Assembly (NCBI RefSeq): GCF_900114915.1
Contig: NZ_FOUS01000012.1
Location: 124,001 to 188,000, forward strand
Origin: Bradyrhizobium sp. Rc3b
GTDB lineage: Bacteria; Pseudomonadota; Alphaproteobacteria; Rhizobiales; Xanthobacteraceae
Direction: 5' to 3'
Length of the DNA stretch: 64,000 nucleotides
Both the position numbers and the translations under genes were made by a program. Shown piece after piece: positions 7,846 through 17,144 of the stretch. The notes beneath the pieces are model-generated. The model was not told where the DNA came from, ran no database searches, and was given only the letters and a program-made list of their open reading frames with translations. Within the stretch, counting starts at the first letter, position 1. Each line of letters opens with the position of its first letter.

Positions 7846-8811
7846 TTATTCCGCTGCCGCGCGCTCGCTGGCGCGCAGGGCCAAGAAACGTTCGGCTTCG
7901 AGAGCTGCCATGCAGCCGAGGCCGGCGGCCGTGACGGCCTGGCGATAGGTTTCGTCGGCGACGTCGCCGGCGGCGAACAGGCCGGGCACCGATGTCGCGG
8001 TCGAGTTCGGGGCGACCTCGACATAGCCCGACGGTTTGAGCTTGATCTGGTCTTTGACGAGCTCGGTCGCCGGTGCGTGGCCGATGGCGATGAAGATGCC
8101 GTCGGTCTTCACGTCCGTCAGCGCGCCGGTCTTGACGTTCTTGAGGCGGACATGGGTGACCTTGTTGGGGTTCTCGGTGCCGCAGATCTCGTCAACGGCG
8201 CTGTCCCAGATCACCTTGATCTTCGGGTGCTTGAACAGGCGCTCCTGCAGGATACGCTCGGCGCGGAAATGGTCGCGGCGATGCACGATGGTGACCTGCG
8301 AGGCATGGTTGGTGAGGTACAGGGCCTCCTCGACCGCGGTATTGCCGCCGCCGACCACCACGACCTCCTTGTTGCGGTAGAAGAAGCCGTCGCAGGTGGC
8401 GCAGGCCGATACGCCGCCGCCCTGGAACTTTACTTCGGACGGCAACCCGAGCCAGCGCGCCTGCGCGCCGGTGGCGAGGATCACAGAGTCAGCGAGATAG
8501 ACATCGCCCGAGTCGCAGGTGAGGCGGAACGGCCGATGCGAAGTTTCCAGCTTAATGACCAGGTCCGTGACGATCTTGGTGCCGACATGGACCGCCTGCT
8601 TCTCCATCTGCTCCATCAGCCAGGGGCCCTGGATCACATCGGCGAAGCCGGGATAGTTCTCGACGTCGGTGGTGATGGTGAGCTGGCCGCCCGGCTGGAT
8701 GCCTTGGATCAGGATCGGCTCGAGCATCGCGCGCGCGGCGTAGATCGCCGCCGTGTAACCGGCGGGGCCGGAGCCGATAATGACGACCTTTGCATGAACA
8801 GGAGCGGACAT
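7846..8811 (-). CDS. trxB: thioredoxin-disulfide reductase
   Basis: A 321-residue FAD- and NADPH-dependent reductase that reduces thioredoxin in the cytoplasm. FAD-binding GSGPAG (13-18), redox-active CATC (137-140), NADPH-binding GGGNTA (154-159) and the C-terminal FAD motif GLFAAGDVAD are all present, so it should be active. Full family length. It is divergent from the Lrp regulator at 9078, a pairing often kept in Rhizobiales. It runs into the LysR gene downstream. Confidence 0.97.
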   Translation of the reverse strand: MSAPVHAKVVIIGSGPAGYTAAIYAARAMLEPILIQGIQPGGQLTITTDVENYPGFADVIQGPWLMEQMEKQAVHVGTKIVTDLVIKLETSHRPFRLTCDSGDVYLADSVILATGAQARWLGLPSEVKFQGGGVSACATCDGFFYRNKEVVVVGGGNTAVEEALYLTNHASQVTIVHRRDHFRAERILQERLFKHPKIKVIWDSAVDEICGTENPNKVTHVRLKNVKTGALTDVKTDGIFIAIGHAPATELVKDQIKLKPSGYVEVAPNSTATSVPGLFAAGDVADETYRQAVTAAGLGCMAALEAERFLALRASERAAAE

Positions 8812-9077
8812 TTCGATGGACGCCTTTCACGGGGGATTTGCAGCGCGGGCGCGGAACATGCCGGGAGGCGTCGCGGAGGCGCTGAAATATCAGAGCTAAT
8901 CTAAGCGTTCTGGTGAGCTATGCAAGAATTGCATTCCCTCTCGGCGGATTTTTCCAACAAGGAACAAAAGTCGATTGCGGTGCACGCGCAATAAAATTGC
9001 GCTAGTCGTGCGGACTGGGCTATGAGGATTGCGGCAAACCCACCAATCAAGCCGCAAAGGCCAGGAGTTCCAATCAA

Positions 9078-9557
9078 GTGTCGCGGAACCTAGACGACAT
9101 CGACCTGAAAATTCTGTCCGAGATTCAGGCCGACGGTCGAATCACGAATGTTGAGCTGGCCAAGCGGGTCGGCATCTCGCCGCCGCCCTGCCTGCGCCGC
9201 GTCCGGGCGCTGGAGGAGGAGGGCTACATCCACGGCTATCGCGGCCTGCTCGATGCCCGCAAGCTCGGCTTCGACGTCACCGTCTTCGCCGCCGTGCACC
9301 TGTCCAGTCAGGCCGAGGCGGATTTGCGCGCCTTCGAGGAGTTCGTCCGCGCCGAGCCCCTGGTGCGGGAATGCTGGATGTTGTCGGGCGAGGTCGATTT
9401 CATCCTCAAATGCGTCGCCCCCGACATGGCGACCTTCCAGGATTTCGTCACCCATCTGACCGCCGCGCCCCACGTGCGGAACGTGCGAACGTCATTGGTG
9501 CTGCACAATTCGAAGTATGAGGCGGCCGTGCCGCTGGACGTGAAGGGGCGGAGGTAG
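9078..9557 (+). CDS. Lrp/AsnC family transcriptional regulator
   Basis: A 159-residue Lrp-type protein: N-terminal helix-turn-helix (DLKILSEIQADGRITNVELAKRVG) and a C-terminal RAM domain that binds amino acids and forms octamers. Starts with GTG at 9078, with AGGAG about 10 nt upstream. Divergent from trxB across a 266-bp spacer, so it may regulate trxB as well as itself; no operator could be assigned. Confidence 0.93.
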   Translation: MSRNLDDIDLKILSEIQADGRITNVELAKRVGISPPPCLRRVRALEEEGYIHGYRGLLDARKLGFDVTVFAAVHLSSQAEADLRAFEEFVRAEPLVRECWMLSGEVDFILKCVAPDMATFQDFVTHLTAAPHVRNVRTSLVLHNSKYEAAVPLDVKGRR

Positions 9558-9580
9558 CCGCTCTAGAGTCCTGCCAATCC

Positions 9581-9724
9581 CGTCATCCTGAGGCGCGAGG
9601 CATCGGGCGCAACGCGCCCGATGGGGAGCCCGAAGGATGCGCGGCCAAGATGCAGCAGCGCGCGGCAACAGTTGGGCCATCGCCCTTCGAGGCTCGCCGA
9701 AGAGGCGAGCACCTCAGGGTGACG
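9581..9724. repeat. palindromic intergenic repeat, family B copy 1
   Basis: Starts CGTCATCCTGAGGCGCGAG and ends with the inverse ...CACCTCAGGGTGACG, enclosing smaller palindromes (CATCGGGCG / CGCCCGATG). Sister copies lie at 34599-34748 and 43661-43790. Non-coding. Confidence 0.8.
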
Positions 9725-9754
9725 GTGATGGAATTAGGTTCGCTGCATCAACAC

Positions 9755-9844
9755 CGTCATTGCGAGGAGGAGCTCTTGCGACGAAGCAATCCAAAGTCTT
9801 TCCGCGGCGGCAGCCTGGATTGCTTCGCTGCGCTCGCAATGACG
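9755..9844. repeat. palindromic intergenic repeat, family D
   Basis: Ends CGTCATTGCGAG and CTCGCAATGACG are exact inverses, and an inner pair GAAGCAATCCA / TGGATTGCTTC extends the stem. This is one long imperfect hairpin about 90 bp long and the only copy of this family in the window. Confidence 0.75.
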
Positions 9845-9908
9845 GGCGGAGAGAATGCGTTTCTCCACTCACGCAAGCGATGCGCTGAAATAAAGACACC
9901 CCGAAACA

Positions 9909-9935
9909 AAAAGGCCGCGCATCGCGCGGCCTTTT
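9909..9935 (-). terminator. intrinsic terminator of greA
   Basis: Perfect 12-bp stem AAAAGGCCGCGC / GCGCGGCCTTTT with a 3-nt loop, located 28 bp after the greA stop. Usable in both directions. Confidence 0.8.
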
Positions 9936-9962
9936 GAAACGTCTCGGTGCAGCGGCAAATCC

Positions 9963-10436
9963 TTACCGCCATTCCACCTTGGTAATTTCATACGCCTTGG
10001 CGCCGCCGGGTGCGTTGACCTCGACGGTCGAACCTTTCTTCTTGCCGATCAGCGCGCGGGCGAGCGGCGAGGTGATGGAGATGCGGCCCTTCTTGGCGTC
10101 GGCCTCGACCTCGCCGACGATCTGCCACACCGTCTTCTTCTCGGTGTCCTCGTCGACCAAGGTCACGGTGGCGCCGAACTTGATGGTGTCGCCGGACAGT
10201 TTCGAGATGTCGATGATGTCGGCGCGCGCGAGCTTGTCCTCGAGCTCGGCGATGCGGCCTTCATTGTGGGACTGCTCTTCCTTCGCGGCATGATATTCCG
10301 CGTTCTCCGACAGGTCTCCGTGCGAGCGCGCCTCCGCGATATGCTCGATGATGCGCGGACGGTCCTCGGACTGGCGCTTCTTCAATTCTTCCCCGAGCGC
10401 GGCAAAGCCGCTCGCTGTCATCGGAACCTTTTCCAT
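9963..10436 (-). CDS. greA: transcription elongation factor GreA
   Basis: A 157-residue GreA: an N-terminal coiled-coil that enters the secondary channel of RNA polymerase, where it triggers cleavage of backtracked RNA, then a C-terminal FKBP-like domain. The tip acidic pair is in the GDLSENAEYHAAKE segment. The ATG at 10436 is the family start (MEKVPMTASG), with a GAGAAGAG ribosome binding site; the longer upstream frame is not supported. Downstream of carB on the same strand with 221 bp between; ends at a strong terminator. Confidence 0.96.
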   Translation of the reverse strand: MEKVPMTASGFAALGEELKKRQSEDRPRIIEHIAEARSHGDLSENAEYHAAKEEQSHNEGRIAELEDKLARADIIDISKLSGDTIKFGATVTLVDEDTEKKTVWQIVGEVEADAKKGRISITSPLARALIGKKKGSTVEVNAPGGAKAYEITKVEWR

Positions 10437-10657
10437 CTCTTCTCTCGTTCTTCGGTTACGCGCCCCCACAACAGCGGGCGCAGAAACCTTGATTCGTCGG
10501 TATTCCCGGCGCTGAACACGCGGCCACCGGAACGTTATGTGGGCTGGCGCCGGAACAGAACAACCACCATGGCCGGACAGTTCCTCCGGCCATTGTGGCT
10601 TCATTGCCAATCACTTAGCGGAGGCCTAACCCTTAAGGCTCGGCCTCCCGCTCGCGA

Positions 10658-13600
10658 TCAGGTTTCCGAAAAGTAGCTCTGCAGGGTACGAACCTCAAGG
10701 TCCCCGCCGAGATAGGCGCGGATGCCCTGCGCGGCCGCCACGGCCCCGGAAAGAGTGGTGTAATACGGCACTTTATGCAAGAGGGCCGCGCGCCGCAGCG
10801 AACGGCTGTCGGCGAGCGCCTGCGGGCCTTCGGTGGTATTGAAGACGAGCTGGACGTCGCCATTGGTGATGGCGTCGACGATGTGCGGCCGACCCTCCAG
10901 CACCTTGTTCACCTTCTCGGTCGGGATGCCCTGATCGGTCAGGAAGCGCTGGGTGCCCGAGGTCGCCAGCACCTTGAAGCCGAGCGAATGCAGTTCGCGG
11001 ACCGCATCGGCGATGCGCGTCTTGTCGCTCTCGCGCACCGAGACGAACACCGTGCCCTTGCGCGGTACTCTCGTGCCGCCGCCGAGTTGGCTCTTGGCGA
11101 AGGCGACCTCGAAATTGCGGTCGATGCCCATGACCTCGCCGGTCGAGCGCATCTCGGGGCCGAGCACCGTGTCGACGCCGGGGAAGCGCGCGAACGGGAA
11201 TACCGACTCCTTGACGCCGACGTGCTTGAGCTTTGCCTTCTTCAGCTTGAAATCGGCAAGCTTCTCGCCGGCCATGATGCGCGCGGCGATCTTCGCGACC
11301 GGCGTGCCGACCACCTTGGCGACGAACGGCACGGTGCGCGAGGCACGCGGATTGACCTCGAGCACGTAGATCTCGCCGTCCTTGACGGCGTATTGCACGT
11401 TCATCAGGCCGACGACGTCGAGGCCGAGCGCGAGCTCGCGGGTCTGCCGCTCCAGCTCCTCGATCATCTCAGGCTCGAGCGAATGCGCCGGCAGGGAGCA
11501 GGCGCTGTCGCCGGAATGGATGCCGGCTTCCTCGATGTGCTCCATGATGCCGACAATGAAGGTGTCCTTGCCGTCGCAGAGGCAGTCGACGTCGATCTCG
11601 GTTGCGTCCGAGAGATAACGATCGAACAGCAGCGGGTTCTTGCCGAGCACGGTGTTGATCTGCCCGGTCTTGTCGTTCGGATAGCGCGCCTTGACGTCGG
11701 CCGGCACCAGCTCCGGCAGCGTGCCGAGCAGATAGTCGTTGAGCTGGTTCTCCTCGCGGATGATCTGCATCGCACGGCCGCCGAGCACGTAGGACGGGCG
11801 CACCACCAGCGGCAGGCCGAGATCGGCAGAGACGAGCCTTGCCTGCTCGACCGAATAGGCGATGCCGTTCTTGGGCTGCTTGAGACGCAGCTTGTCGAGC
11901 ACGCGCTTGAAGCGGTCGCGGTCCTCGGCAAGGTCGATGGCATCAGGCGAGGTGCCGAGGATCGGCACTTCGGCGGCTTCCAGCGCGCGCGCGAGCTTCA
12001 GCGGCGTCTGGCCGCCGAACTGCACGATCACGCCGTGCAGCGTGCCGTTGGTGCGCTCCTTGGCGATGATCTCCAGCACGTCCTCGGCAGTGAGCGGCTC
12101 GAAATACAGCCGGTCGGCGGTGTCGTAGTCGGTCGACACGGTTTCCGGGTTGCAGTTGACCATGATGGATTCATAGCCGGCATCATGCAGCGCGAAGCAG
12201 GCGTGACAGCAGCAATAGTCGAATTCGATGCCCTGGCCGATACGGTTCGGTCCGCCGCCTAGAATGATGACCTTCTTCTTGTCGGACGGCGTGCTCTCGT
12301 CCGCCGGTGCGCCCGCGAACAGCGCCTCATAGGTCGAATACATATAGGCGGTCGGCGAGGCGAATTCGGCCGCGCAGGTGTCGATGCGCTTGTACACCGG
12401 ACGAACGCCGAGCGCGTGGCGCTTCGCGGTGACCTCGGCTTCCGTCGTCTCGGCGAGCACCGCGAGCCGCGCATCGGAGAAGCCCATGGCCTTCAGCGTG
12501 CGCATGCCGAAGGCATTGCCCGGCAGGCCGTTCTTGCGGACCTTCTCCTCCATGTCGACGATGCCGCGCATCTCGCTGAGGAACCACGGATCGATCTTGC
12601 AGGAGTTGAAGATCTCCTCGTTCGACCAGCCGAGCCGCATCGCCTGGGCGACCTGGAGCAGCCGGTTCGGCGTCGGCGTGCCGAGCGCGGCCCGGATCGC
12701 GTTCTTGTCGTCGTCGCGGCCGAGACCCTCGATCTCGATCTCGTCGAGGCCGGTCAGTCCGGTCTCGAGCCCGCGCAGCGCCTTCTGCAGGCTTTCCTGG
12801 AAGGTGCGGCCGATCGCCATGACTTCGCCGACCGACTTCATCGACGTGGTCAGCGTGGTGGAGGCGCCGGGGAATTTCTCGAAGGCGAAGCGCGGCACCT
12901 TGGTGACGACGTAGTCGATGGTCGGCTCGAACGAGGCCGGCGTGGCGCCGCCGGTGATGTCGTTGGCGATCTCGTCGAGCGTGTAGCCGACCGCAAGCTT
13001 GGCCGCGACCTTCGCGATCGGGAAGCCGGTGGCCTTCGAAGCCAGAGCGGACGAACGCGACACGCGCGGGTTCATCTCGATGACGACCATGCGGCCGTCC
13101 TCGGGATTGACGCCGAACTGCACGTTGGAGCCGCCGGTCTCGACGCCGATCTCGCGCAGCACCGCCAGCGAGGCGTCGCGCATGATCTGGTATTCCTTGT
13201 CGGTCAGCGTCAGCGCCGGCGCCACCGTGATGGAATCGCCGGTGTGCACGCCCATCGGATCGAGGTTCTCGATCGAGCAGACGATGATGCAATTGTCCTT
13301 CTTGTCGCGCACCACCTCCATCTCGTACTCTTTCCAGCCGAGCACGGATTCTTCGATCAGCACTTCGTTGGTCGGAGACGCATCCAGGCCGCGCTCGATG
13401 ATGTCGAGGAACTCTTCCTTGTTGTAGGCAATGCCGCCGCCGGTGCCGCCCATGGTGAAGGAGGGGCGGATGATCGCGGGCAGGCCGATCTCGGACAGCG
13501 CCATCATGGCCTGGCCGAAGGCGTATTCCTGGTAGCGCTTGCGGCGCTCGCTCTCGCCCAGCGTCCACTGCCGCTCATGCTCTTCGAGCGCGGCGCCGGA

Positions 13601-14122
13601 GAGTTTTTCGCGCTCGGCCTGATATTTGTCGCGGAACGATTTCTTCAGCGCCGAGGCGTTGGCGAGCCGCGACTTCGGCGTCTCGAGCCCGATCTTGGTC
13701 ATGGCCTCGCGGAACAGCTGGCGGTCTTCCGCCTTGTCGATCGCATCCGCGGTCGCGCCGATCATTTCGACGTCGAACTTGTCGAGCGTGCCCTGGCGGC
13801 GCAGCGACAGCGCGCAGTTCAGCGCGGTCTGTCCGCCCATGGTCGGCAGCAGCGCGAAGCCGCCGGGGATGACGTGACGTTCCTTCTCGATGATCTTGGC
13901 GACGATCTCGGGCGTGATCGGCTCGATATAGGTCGCATCGGCCAATTCCGGGTCGGTCATGATGGTGGCCGGGTTGGAATTGACGAGGACGATGCGATAG
14001 CCCTCTTCCTTCAGCGTCTTCACCGCCTGGGTGCCCGAATAGTCGAACTCGCAGGCCTGGCCGATCACGATGGGACCGGCGCCGATGATCAGGATGGTGG
14101 TGATGTCTGTACGTTTGGGCAT
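10658..14122 (-). CDS. carB: carbamoyl-phosphate synthase large subunit
   Basis: A 1,154-residue CarB that makes carbamoyl phosphate from glutamine-derived ammonia, bicarbonate and two ATP, feeding arginine and pyrimidine synthesis. It has two ATP-grasp halves: N-terminal carboxyphosphate domain (IGAGPIVIGQACEFDYSG start) and second half (GGGPNRIGQGIEFDYCC), then a C-terminal MGS-like allosteric domain. The ATG at 14122 is used; a TTG one codon earlier is less likely. Its partner carA is on the same strand 4.3 kb upstream, split off by accessory genes. Confidence 0.97.
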   Translation of the reverse strand: MPKRTDITTILIIGAGPIVIGQACEFDYSGTQAVKTLKEEGYRIVLVNSNPATIMTDPELADATYIEPITPEIVAKIIEKERHVIPGGFALLPTMGGQTALNCALSLRRQGTLDKFDVEMIGATADAIDKAEDRQLFREAMTKIGLETPKSRLANASALKKSFRDKYQAEREKLSGAALEEHERQWTLGESERRKRYQEYAFGQAMMALSEIGLPAIIRPSFTMGGTGGGIAYNKEEFLDIIERGLDASPTNEVLIEESVLGWKEYEMEVVRDKKDNCIIVCSIENLDPMGVHTGDSITVAPALTLTDKEYQIMRDASLAVLREIGVETGGSNVQFGVNPEDGRMVVIEMNPRVSRSSALASKATGFPIAKVAAKLAVGYTLDEIANDITGGATPASFEPTIDYVVTKVPRFAFEKFPGASTTLTTSMKSVGEVMAIGRTFQESLQKALRGLETGLTGLDEIEIEGLGRDDDKNAIRAALGTPTPNRLLQVAQAMRLGWSNEEIFNSCKIDPWFLSEMRGIVDMEEKVRKNGLPGNAFGMRTLKAMGFSDARLAVLAETTEAEVTAKRHALGVRPVYKRIDTCAAEFASPTAYMYSTYEALFAGAPADESTPSDKKKVIILGGGPNRIGQGIEFDYCCCHACFALHDAGYESIMVNCNPETVSTDYDTADRLYFEPLTAEDVLEIIAKERTNGTLHGVIVQFGGQTPLKLARALEAAEVPILGTSPDAIDLAEDRDRFKRVLDKLRLKQPKNGIAYSVEQARLVSADLGLPLVVRPSYVLGGRAMQIIREENQLNDYLLGTLPELVPADVKARYPNDKTGQINTVLGKNPLLFDRYLSDATEIDVDCLCDGKDTFIVGIMEHIEEAGIHSGDSACSLPAHSLEPEMIEELERQTRELALGLDVVGLMNVQYAVKDGEIYVLEVNPRASRTVPFVAKVVGTPVAKIAARIMAGEKLADFKLKKAKLKHVGVKESVFPFARFPGVDTVLGPEMRSTGEVMGIDRNFEVAFAKSQLGGGTRVPRKGTVFVSVRESDKTRIADAVRELHSLGFKVLATSGTQRFLTDQGIPTEKVNKVLEGRPHIVDAITNGDVQLVFNTTEGPQALADSRSLRRAALLHKVPYYTTLSGAVAAAQGIRAYLGGDLEVRTLQSYFSET

Positions 14123-14151
14123 CAACTCTCGCCGGACTGGAATTTAGGCAC

Positions 14152-14182
14152 AAAAAAAGGGCGCGCTCCTGCGCGTCCCTTT
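14152..14182 (-). terminator. intrinsic terminator between MFS gene and carB
   Basis: Minus strand AAAGGG...CGCGC stem with one bulged base and 4-nt loop, followed by seven T. It sits about 30 bp before the carB start and 190 bp after the MFS stop. It may end the MFS transcript or act in the carB leader; no leader peptide was seen. Confidence 0.6.
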
Positions 14183-14249
14183 GGCCGAAGCGCGATCAGC
14201 AAAAGTGGCCACCGGTTTTGCGTCCGATCGCGCTTCTACTCTTATAAGA

Positions 14250-14296
14250 GGCGCATGATCTTGACGCCAAACCGCCTACACTTTGGCGGATCATGC
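14250..14296. repeat. palindromic repeat, family G, diverged copy
   Basis: GCATGATCTTGACGCC ... GGCGGATCATGC, an imperfect inverted repeat with the same GCATGATC outer arms as the copies at 33923 and 57827 but a diverged core. Confidence 0.55.
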
Positions 14297-14374
14297 GCGC
14301 GCGCGGTGGTCTCCCTCGCGCGCGGGTGGGTCTTAGACCAGATTCCGGAGCGGCGAAACCCCGAAAAACGCCCA

Positions 14375-15544
14375 TCAACCGGCAATTTTGACGGGTTTTG
14401 GCCTGGCCTGCCAGCCACGGGCGAGATGCACCAGAAGTGAGGCCGCAACGCTCGTTCCGCCGATCCAGCCGAGGTCGGTCGGCGAGAGGGTGGCCAGCAC
14501 CGCCCCGCCCAATGCCCCGCCGATGGCGAAGCCGAGATACATGGCGGAGGCGTTGAGCGAGAGCGCAATCATCGAGGCCTGCGGCTCGATCCGGATGATG
14601 CTGGCGACCTGGGCCGGGTAGAATGCCCAGCCCGAGATGCCCCAGAGGAAGATCGCGCCCAGCACCGCATAGTGCGCCTGGCCCGGCATCAGCTTCAGGA
14701 CCACCGAGTGCAGGATCAGCGCTGCTGCCATGCCGGCGAGCCCGAGGCCCACGGTGGCGAGCGTACCGAGCCGGTCGGCAAGTAAGCCGCCGAACATGTT
14801 CCCGATCGCGGCCGCGCCGCCAAACACCAGCAACGCAAGGCTGATTTGCTGCGCATCGAAGCCGAGGCCGCGCAGCGGAATCGCGAAATAGGTGAACACG
14901 GTGAAGCCCCCGAGCGCCCATAGGATGGTGATCACAAGCGCGACCAGGACATTGCTGTGACGCGCCACGGCCAGCCGTTCGCCGAGCGAGGCGGTGTTGC
15001 GCGGCAGGCCGCGGGGCAGGCCGAGCAGCAGCCCGGCAAGCGCGACGGTGCCGATCATAGCGACCATGGCAAAGGTCGCGCGCCAGCCGAGCAGGCTGCC
15101 GACGAGATTGCCGAGGGGAACGCCAATGACGGTCGCGACCGTCAGGCCCGACGTGACCAGCGCCACCGCTCGGCCGCGCCGTTCCGGCGAGGCGACCGCC
15201 ACGGACACTGCGAGCGCCGTCGGCATGCAAAGCCCGGAGCCCAGCGCCATCAGCATCCGCGAGGCCAGCAGCAGGGCGTAGCTGGAAGCCACCATCGCGG
15301 CGAGATTTCCGGCGATGAAGGTCGCCAGCGCCAGGGCGAGCACGGTGCGGCGGTCGATATTGTTCAGCGCGACGGCCAGGATCGGGGAGCCCACGGCGTA
15401 GGTGAGGGCGTAAGCCGTGACCAATTGGCCGGCGGCGGAGACCGAAATCTGCAAATCGGCGGCGATGCCGGGCAAAAGGCCTGCGATTACAAAGCCTTCG
15501 ATGCCGATCGCAAAGGCCGCCAAGGCCAGCCAGAATACGCTCAT
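14375..15544 (-). CDS. MFS transporter, DHA1/AraJ-like efflux family
   Basis: A 389-residue, 12-helix major facilitator. After helix 2 the loop ALNNIDRRTV corresponds to the family's motif A, and motif C-like glycines occur in helix 5 (IGVPLGNLVGSLLGW). Size and profile fit the drug/arabinose-efflux DHA1 group. Divergent from an ArsR-type regulator, with two GAACTATTGAA sites in the 113-bp spacer, so export is probably induced by the substrate. Substrate unknown. Confidence 0.9.
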   Translation of the reverse strand: MSVFWLALAAFAIGIEGFVIAGLLPGIAADLQISVSAAGQLVTAYALTYAVGSPILAVALNNIDRRTVLALALATFIAGNLAAMVASSYALLLASRMLMALGSGLCMPTALAVSVAVASPERRGRAVALVTSGLTVATVIGVPLGNLVGSLLGWRATFAMVAMIGTVALAGLLLGLPRGLPRNTASLGERLAVARHSNVLVALVITILWALGGFTVFTYFAIPLRGLGFDAQQISLALLVFGGAAAIGNMFGGLLADRLGTLATVGLGLAGMAAALILHSVVLKLMPGQAHYAVLGAIFLWGISGWAFYPAQVASIIRIEPQASMIALSLNASAMYLGFAIGGALGGAVLATLSPTDLGWIGGTSVAASLLVHLARGWQARPKPVKIAG

Positions 15545-15560
15545 TGGACGAGATCCCTAT

Positions 15561-15626
15561 GTTCAACGTTTATCGAACTATTGAATGTGAGGATATGGAT
15601 GTCAATTGGTTCAAGAACTATTGAAC
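15561..15626. promoter_or_regulatory. probable operator of the divergent ArsR-type regulator and MFS gene
   Basis: Perfect inverted repeat GTTCAA-6 nt-TTGAAC at 15609-15626. The sequence GAACTATTGAA occurs at 15575-15585 and again at 15615-15625, exactly 40 bp apart, about four helical turns. The upstream copy also has GTTCAA at 15561. Both lie between the two divergent starts. Confidence 0.6.
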
Positions 15627-15657
15627 ATTGTGGCCGCTTCGCTATGATTCCCGGATC

Positions 15658-16029
15658 ATGAGCCGCACACCTCTCCACCCGACCCCCGAGCAGATCGAGT
15701 TGCCGATGGTGCTGGATTGCCTGAGCGATCCGATCCGGCTCGCCATCGTCTATCAGCTTGCCCAGCAGGAAGGTGTCAGCAGCGAGCTCTGCTGCGGCGA
15801 CTTCAACGGGCTCGCGGGCAAGTCCAACCTCGCCTATCACTTCGCCAAGCTGCGCGAATGCGGCCTGATGCAGACGCGCGTGGCCGGCACCAACCGCTTC
15901 ATGCGGCTGCGCCGCGAGGATCTGGACGCGCGTTTTCCCGGCCTGCTCGATGCGGTGATCAAATCCGCGGCCAAGGACGCCGAGCGGCTTCAGTTGCTGC
16001 CGGAGGGTGAAGTGGTTGCGGCAGATTGA
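15658..16029 (+). CDS. ArsR-like winged helix-turn-helix regulator
   Basis: A 123-residue DNA-binding protein with an ArsR-type fold: VLDCLSDPIRLAIVYQLAQQ (helix 1-2) and LAGKSNLAYHFAKLRECGLM (recognition helix), then a wing and short C-terminal helix. Cys residues CC near position 43 could be a redox or metal site but do not match the ArsR metal box. The ATG at 15658 is preferred to one 30 bp upstream because it matches the family N terminus. Divergent from the MFS exporter it presumably represses. Confidence 0.85.
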   Translation: MSRTPLHPTPEQIELPMVLDCLSDPIRLAIVYQLAQQEGVSSELCCGDFNGLAGKSNLAYHFAKLRECGLMQTRVAGTNRFMRLRREDLDARFPGLLDAVIKSAAKDAERLQLLPEGEVVAAD

Positions 16030-16198
16030 GGTTGGGGCGGGGCAGTCCGTCTTCGCTTCCGCTGCGCTCCAGCTACGCCGGACACGCTTCGACCCTGCGG
16101 ATGGCTGCGCCACGCCCGGCTTCGCCCTTCGGGCTTCGCCGCGGCAGCGTTCGCCACGAAAAGGCTTGCCGAGCCGAAGCTGCGTAAGCAGCGAAGGC

Positions 16199-16274
16199 TG
16201 GAGACCCGGCCTGGATTTGAACCAGGATGTAGAGCGTTGCACCGCCCTCGCGTAGACGCTTCCGCCACCGGGCC
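16199..16274 (-). pseudogene. tRNA-like relic with encoded CCA and damaged anticodon arm
   Basis: On the minus strand 76 nt fit canonical tRNA spacing exactly. Acceptor stem GGCCCGG / CCGGGTC (7 bp, one G-U), T arm CCTGG-TTCAAAT-CCAGG, discriminator T and encoded CCA are intact. The D loop lacks the GG that contacts the T loop; the anticodon stem (AGGGC / CGCTC) has three mismatches in five; position 33 is G, not U. The nominal anticodon would be TGC. The TGGCGGAA start resembles tRNA-Leu. Best read as a decayed tRNA or tRNA-derived element, not a working decoder. Confidence 0.45.
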
Positions 16275-16328
16275 GAGGCGATCATTACCGATTGCAGTGC
16301 GACAAGCTACAACGGCTAATTGTTATGC

Positions 16329-17030
16329 TTAACGAACCAGAGGCGGCCGCGCGATGAAGGTCATGCGCCAGCGATTGTGGCCGATATTGGCGTGGGCGCG
16401 CTGGACCGCGAACCCGGCCGCTCTCAGCTTGGCGGTGATTTCCTCCTCGCTGTAGCGCTGGAGCCCGATACGCGTGCGCAGATGACGGTAGTCGGACAGC
16501 GCGGTGCTGATCAGCCCGATCAGCGCGTCTTTCAGGAAACCGTGGCGCAGGCCAAAGCCGAGCAGCGCCATGACGTCCCTGAACATGCCGACATTGGGCT
16601 GGAGGATGTCCCCCAGCACCAGCTTGCCGGAGGGCTTCAGGATACGGCGGATGGTGAGGAGCGCGGCATCGAGCTCGTCCGGCGCCATGTATTGCGCGAC
16701 CGAGTTCATCACGACGAGGTCGATCGACTGGTCCTGCATCTTCCGGACATCGTCGAGCGAGCGGACACGGATCTTGGTGTTCGGGGCAAACCGCGCGATC
16801 AGCCGGCCGCGCACGCCCGGCGCGGGCTCGGCGAGGATCAGCTTGCCGCAGCTAGCGGCCACCTGGGTCGCCGAGAGCGCCTCGCCGCAGGCATAGTCCA
16901 GCACCGTCGCGTCCGGCGAGGGGATATAGCCGATGATGTCCCGCGCGATGATCTGGAAGTGCAAGTCGCGATGCAGCTTGCTGACATAGATCGTATGCGT
17001 CGAGTCGTAATAATCGATCCAATCGTCCAT
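16329..17030 (-). CDS. class I SAM-dependent methyltransferase
   Basis: A 233-residue Rossmann-fold methyltransferase. Motif I is ATVLDYACGEAL (41-52), motif II-like region LILAEPAPG, motif IV SIDLVVMNSVAQYM. It uses S-adenosylmethionine; the acceptor is not evident. Start set at the ATG at 17030 (MDDWIDYYDS); an upstream in-frame TTG is less likely. Single gene, divergent from the Dps gene. Confidence 0.82.
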   Translation of the reverse strand: MDDWIDYYDSTHTIYVSKLHRDLHFQIIARDIIGYIPSPDATVLDYACGEALSATQVAASCGKLILAEPAPGVRGRLIARFAPNTKIRVRSLDDVRKMQDQSIDLVVMNSVAQYMAPDELDAALLTIRRILKPSGKLVLGDILQPNVGMFRDVMALLGFGLRHGFLKDALIGLISTALSDYRHLRTRIGLQRYSEEEITAKLRAAGFAVQRAHANIGHNRWRMTFIARPPLVR

Positions 17031-17144
17031 GGTATTCGATGGTCCCGGCCAAACGGTTCCCGTCAAGGAACCGGCGCTGCCCGCCTTGCGTTAGGGGTGC
17101 GACGGCGCGCCGTCAATGTCCGCGTCCTAACAGGAAGGCTTCCC

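Noticed and set aside
12416..14440. 674-codon plus-strand frame opposite carB
   Set aside because: Arg/Gly/Asp-rich antisense translation of a well-conserved carB; no ribosome binding site.
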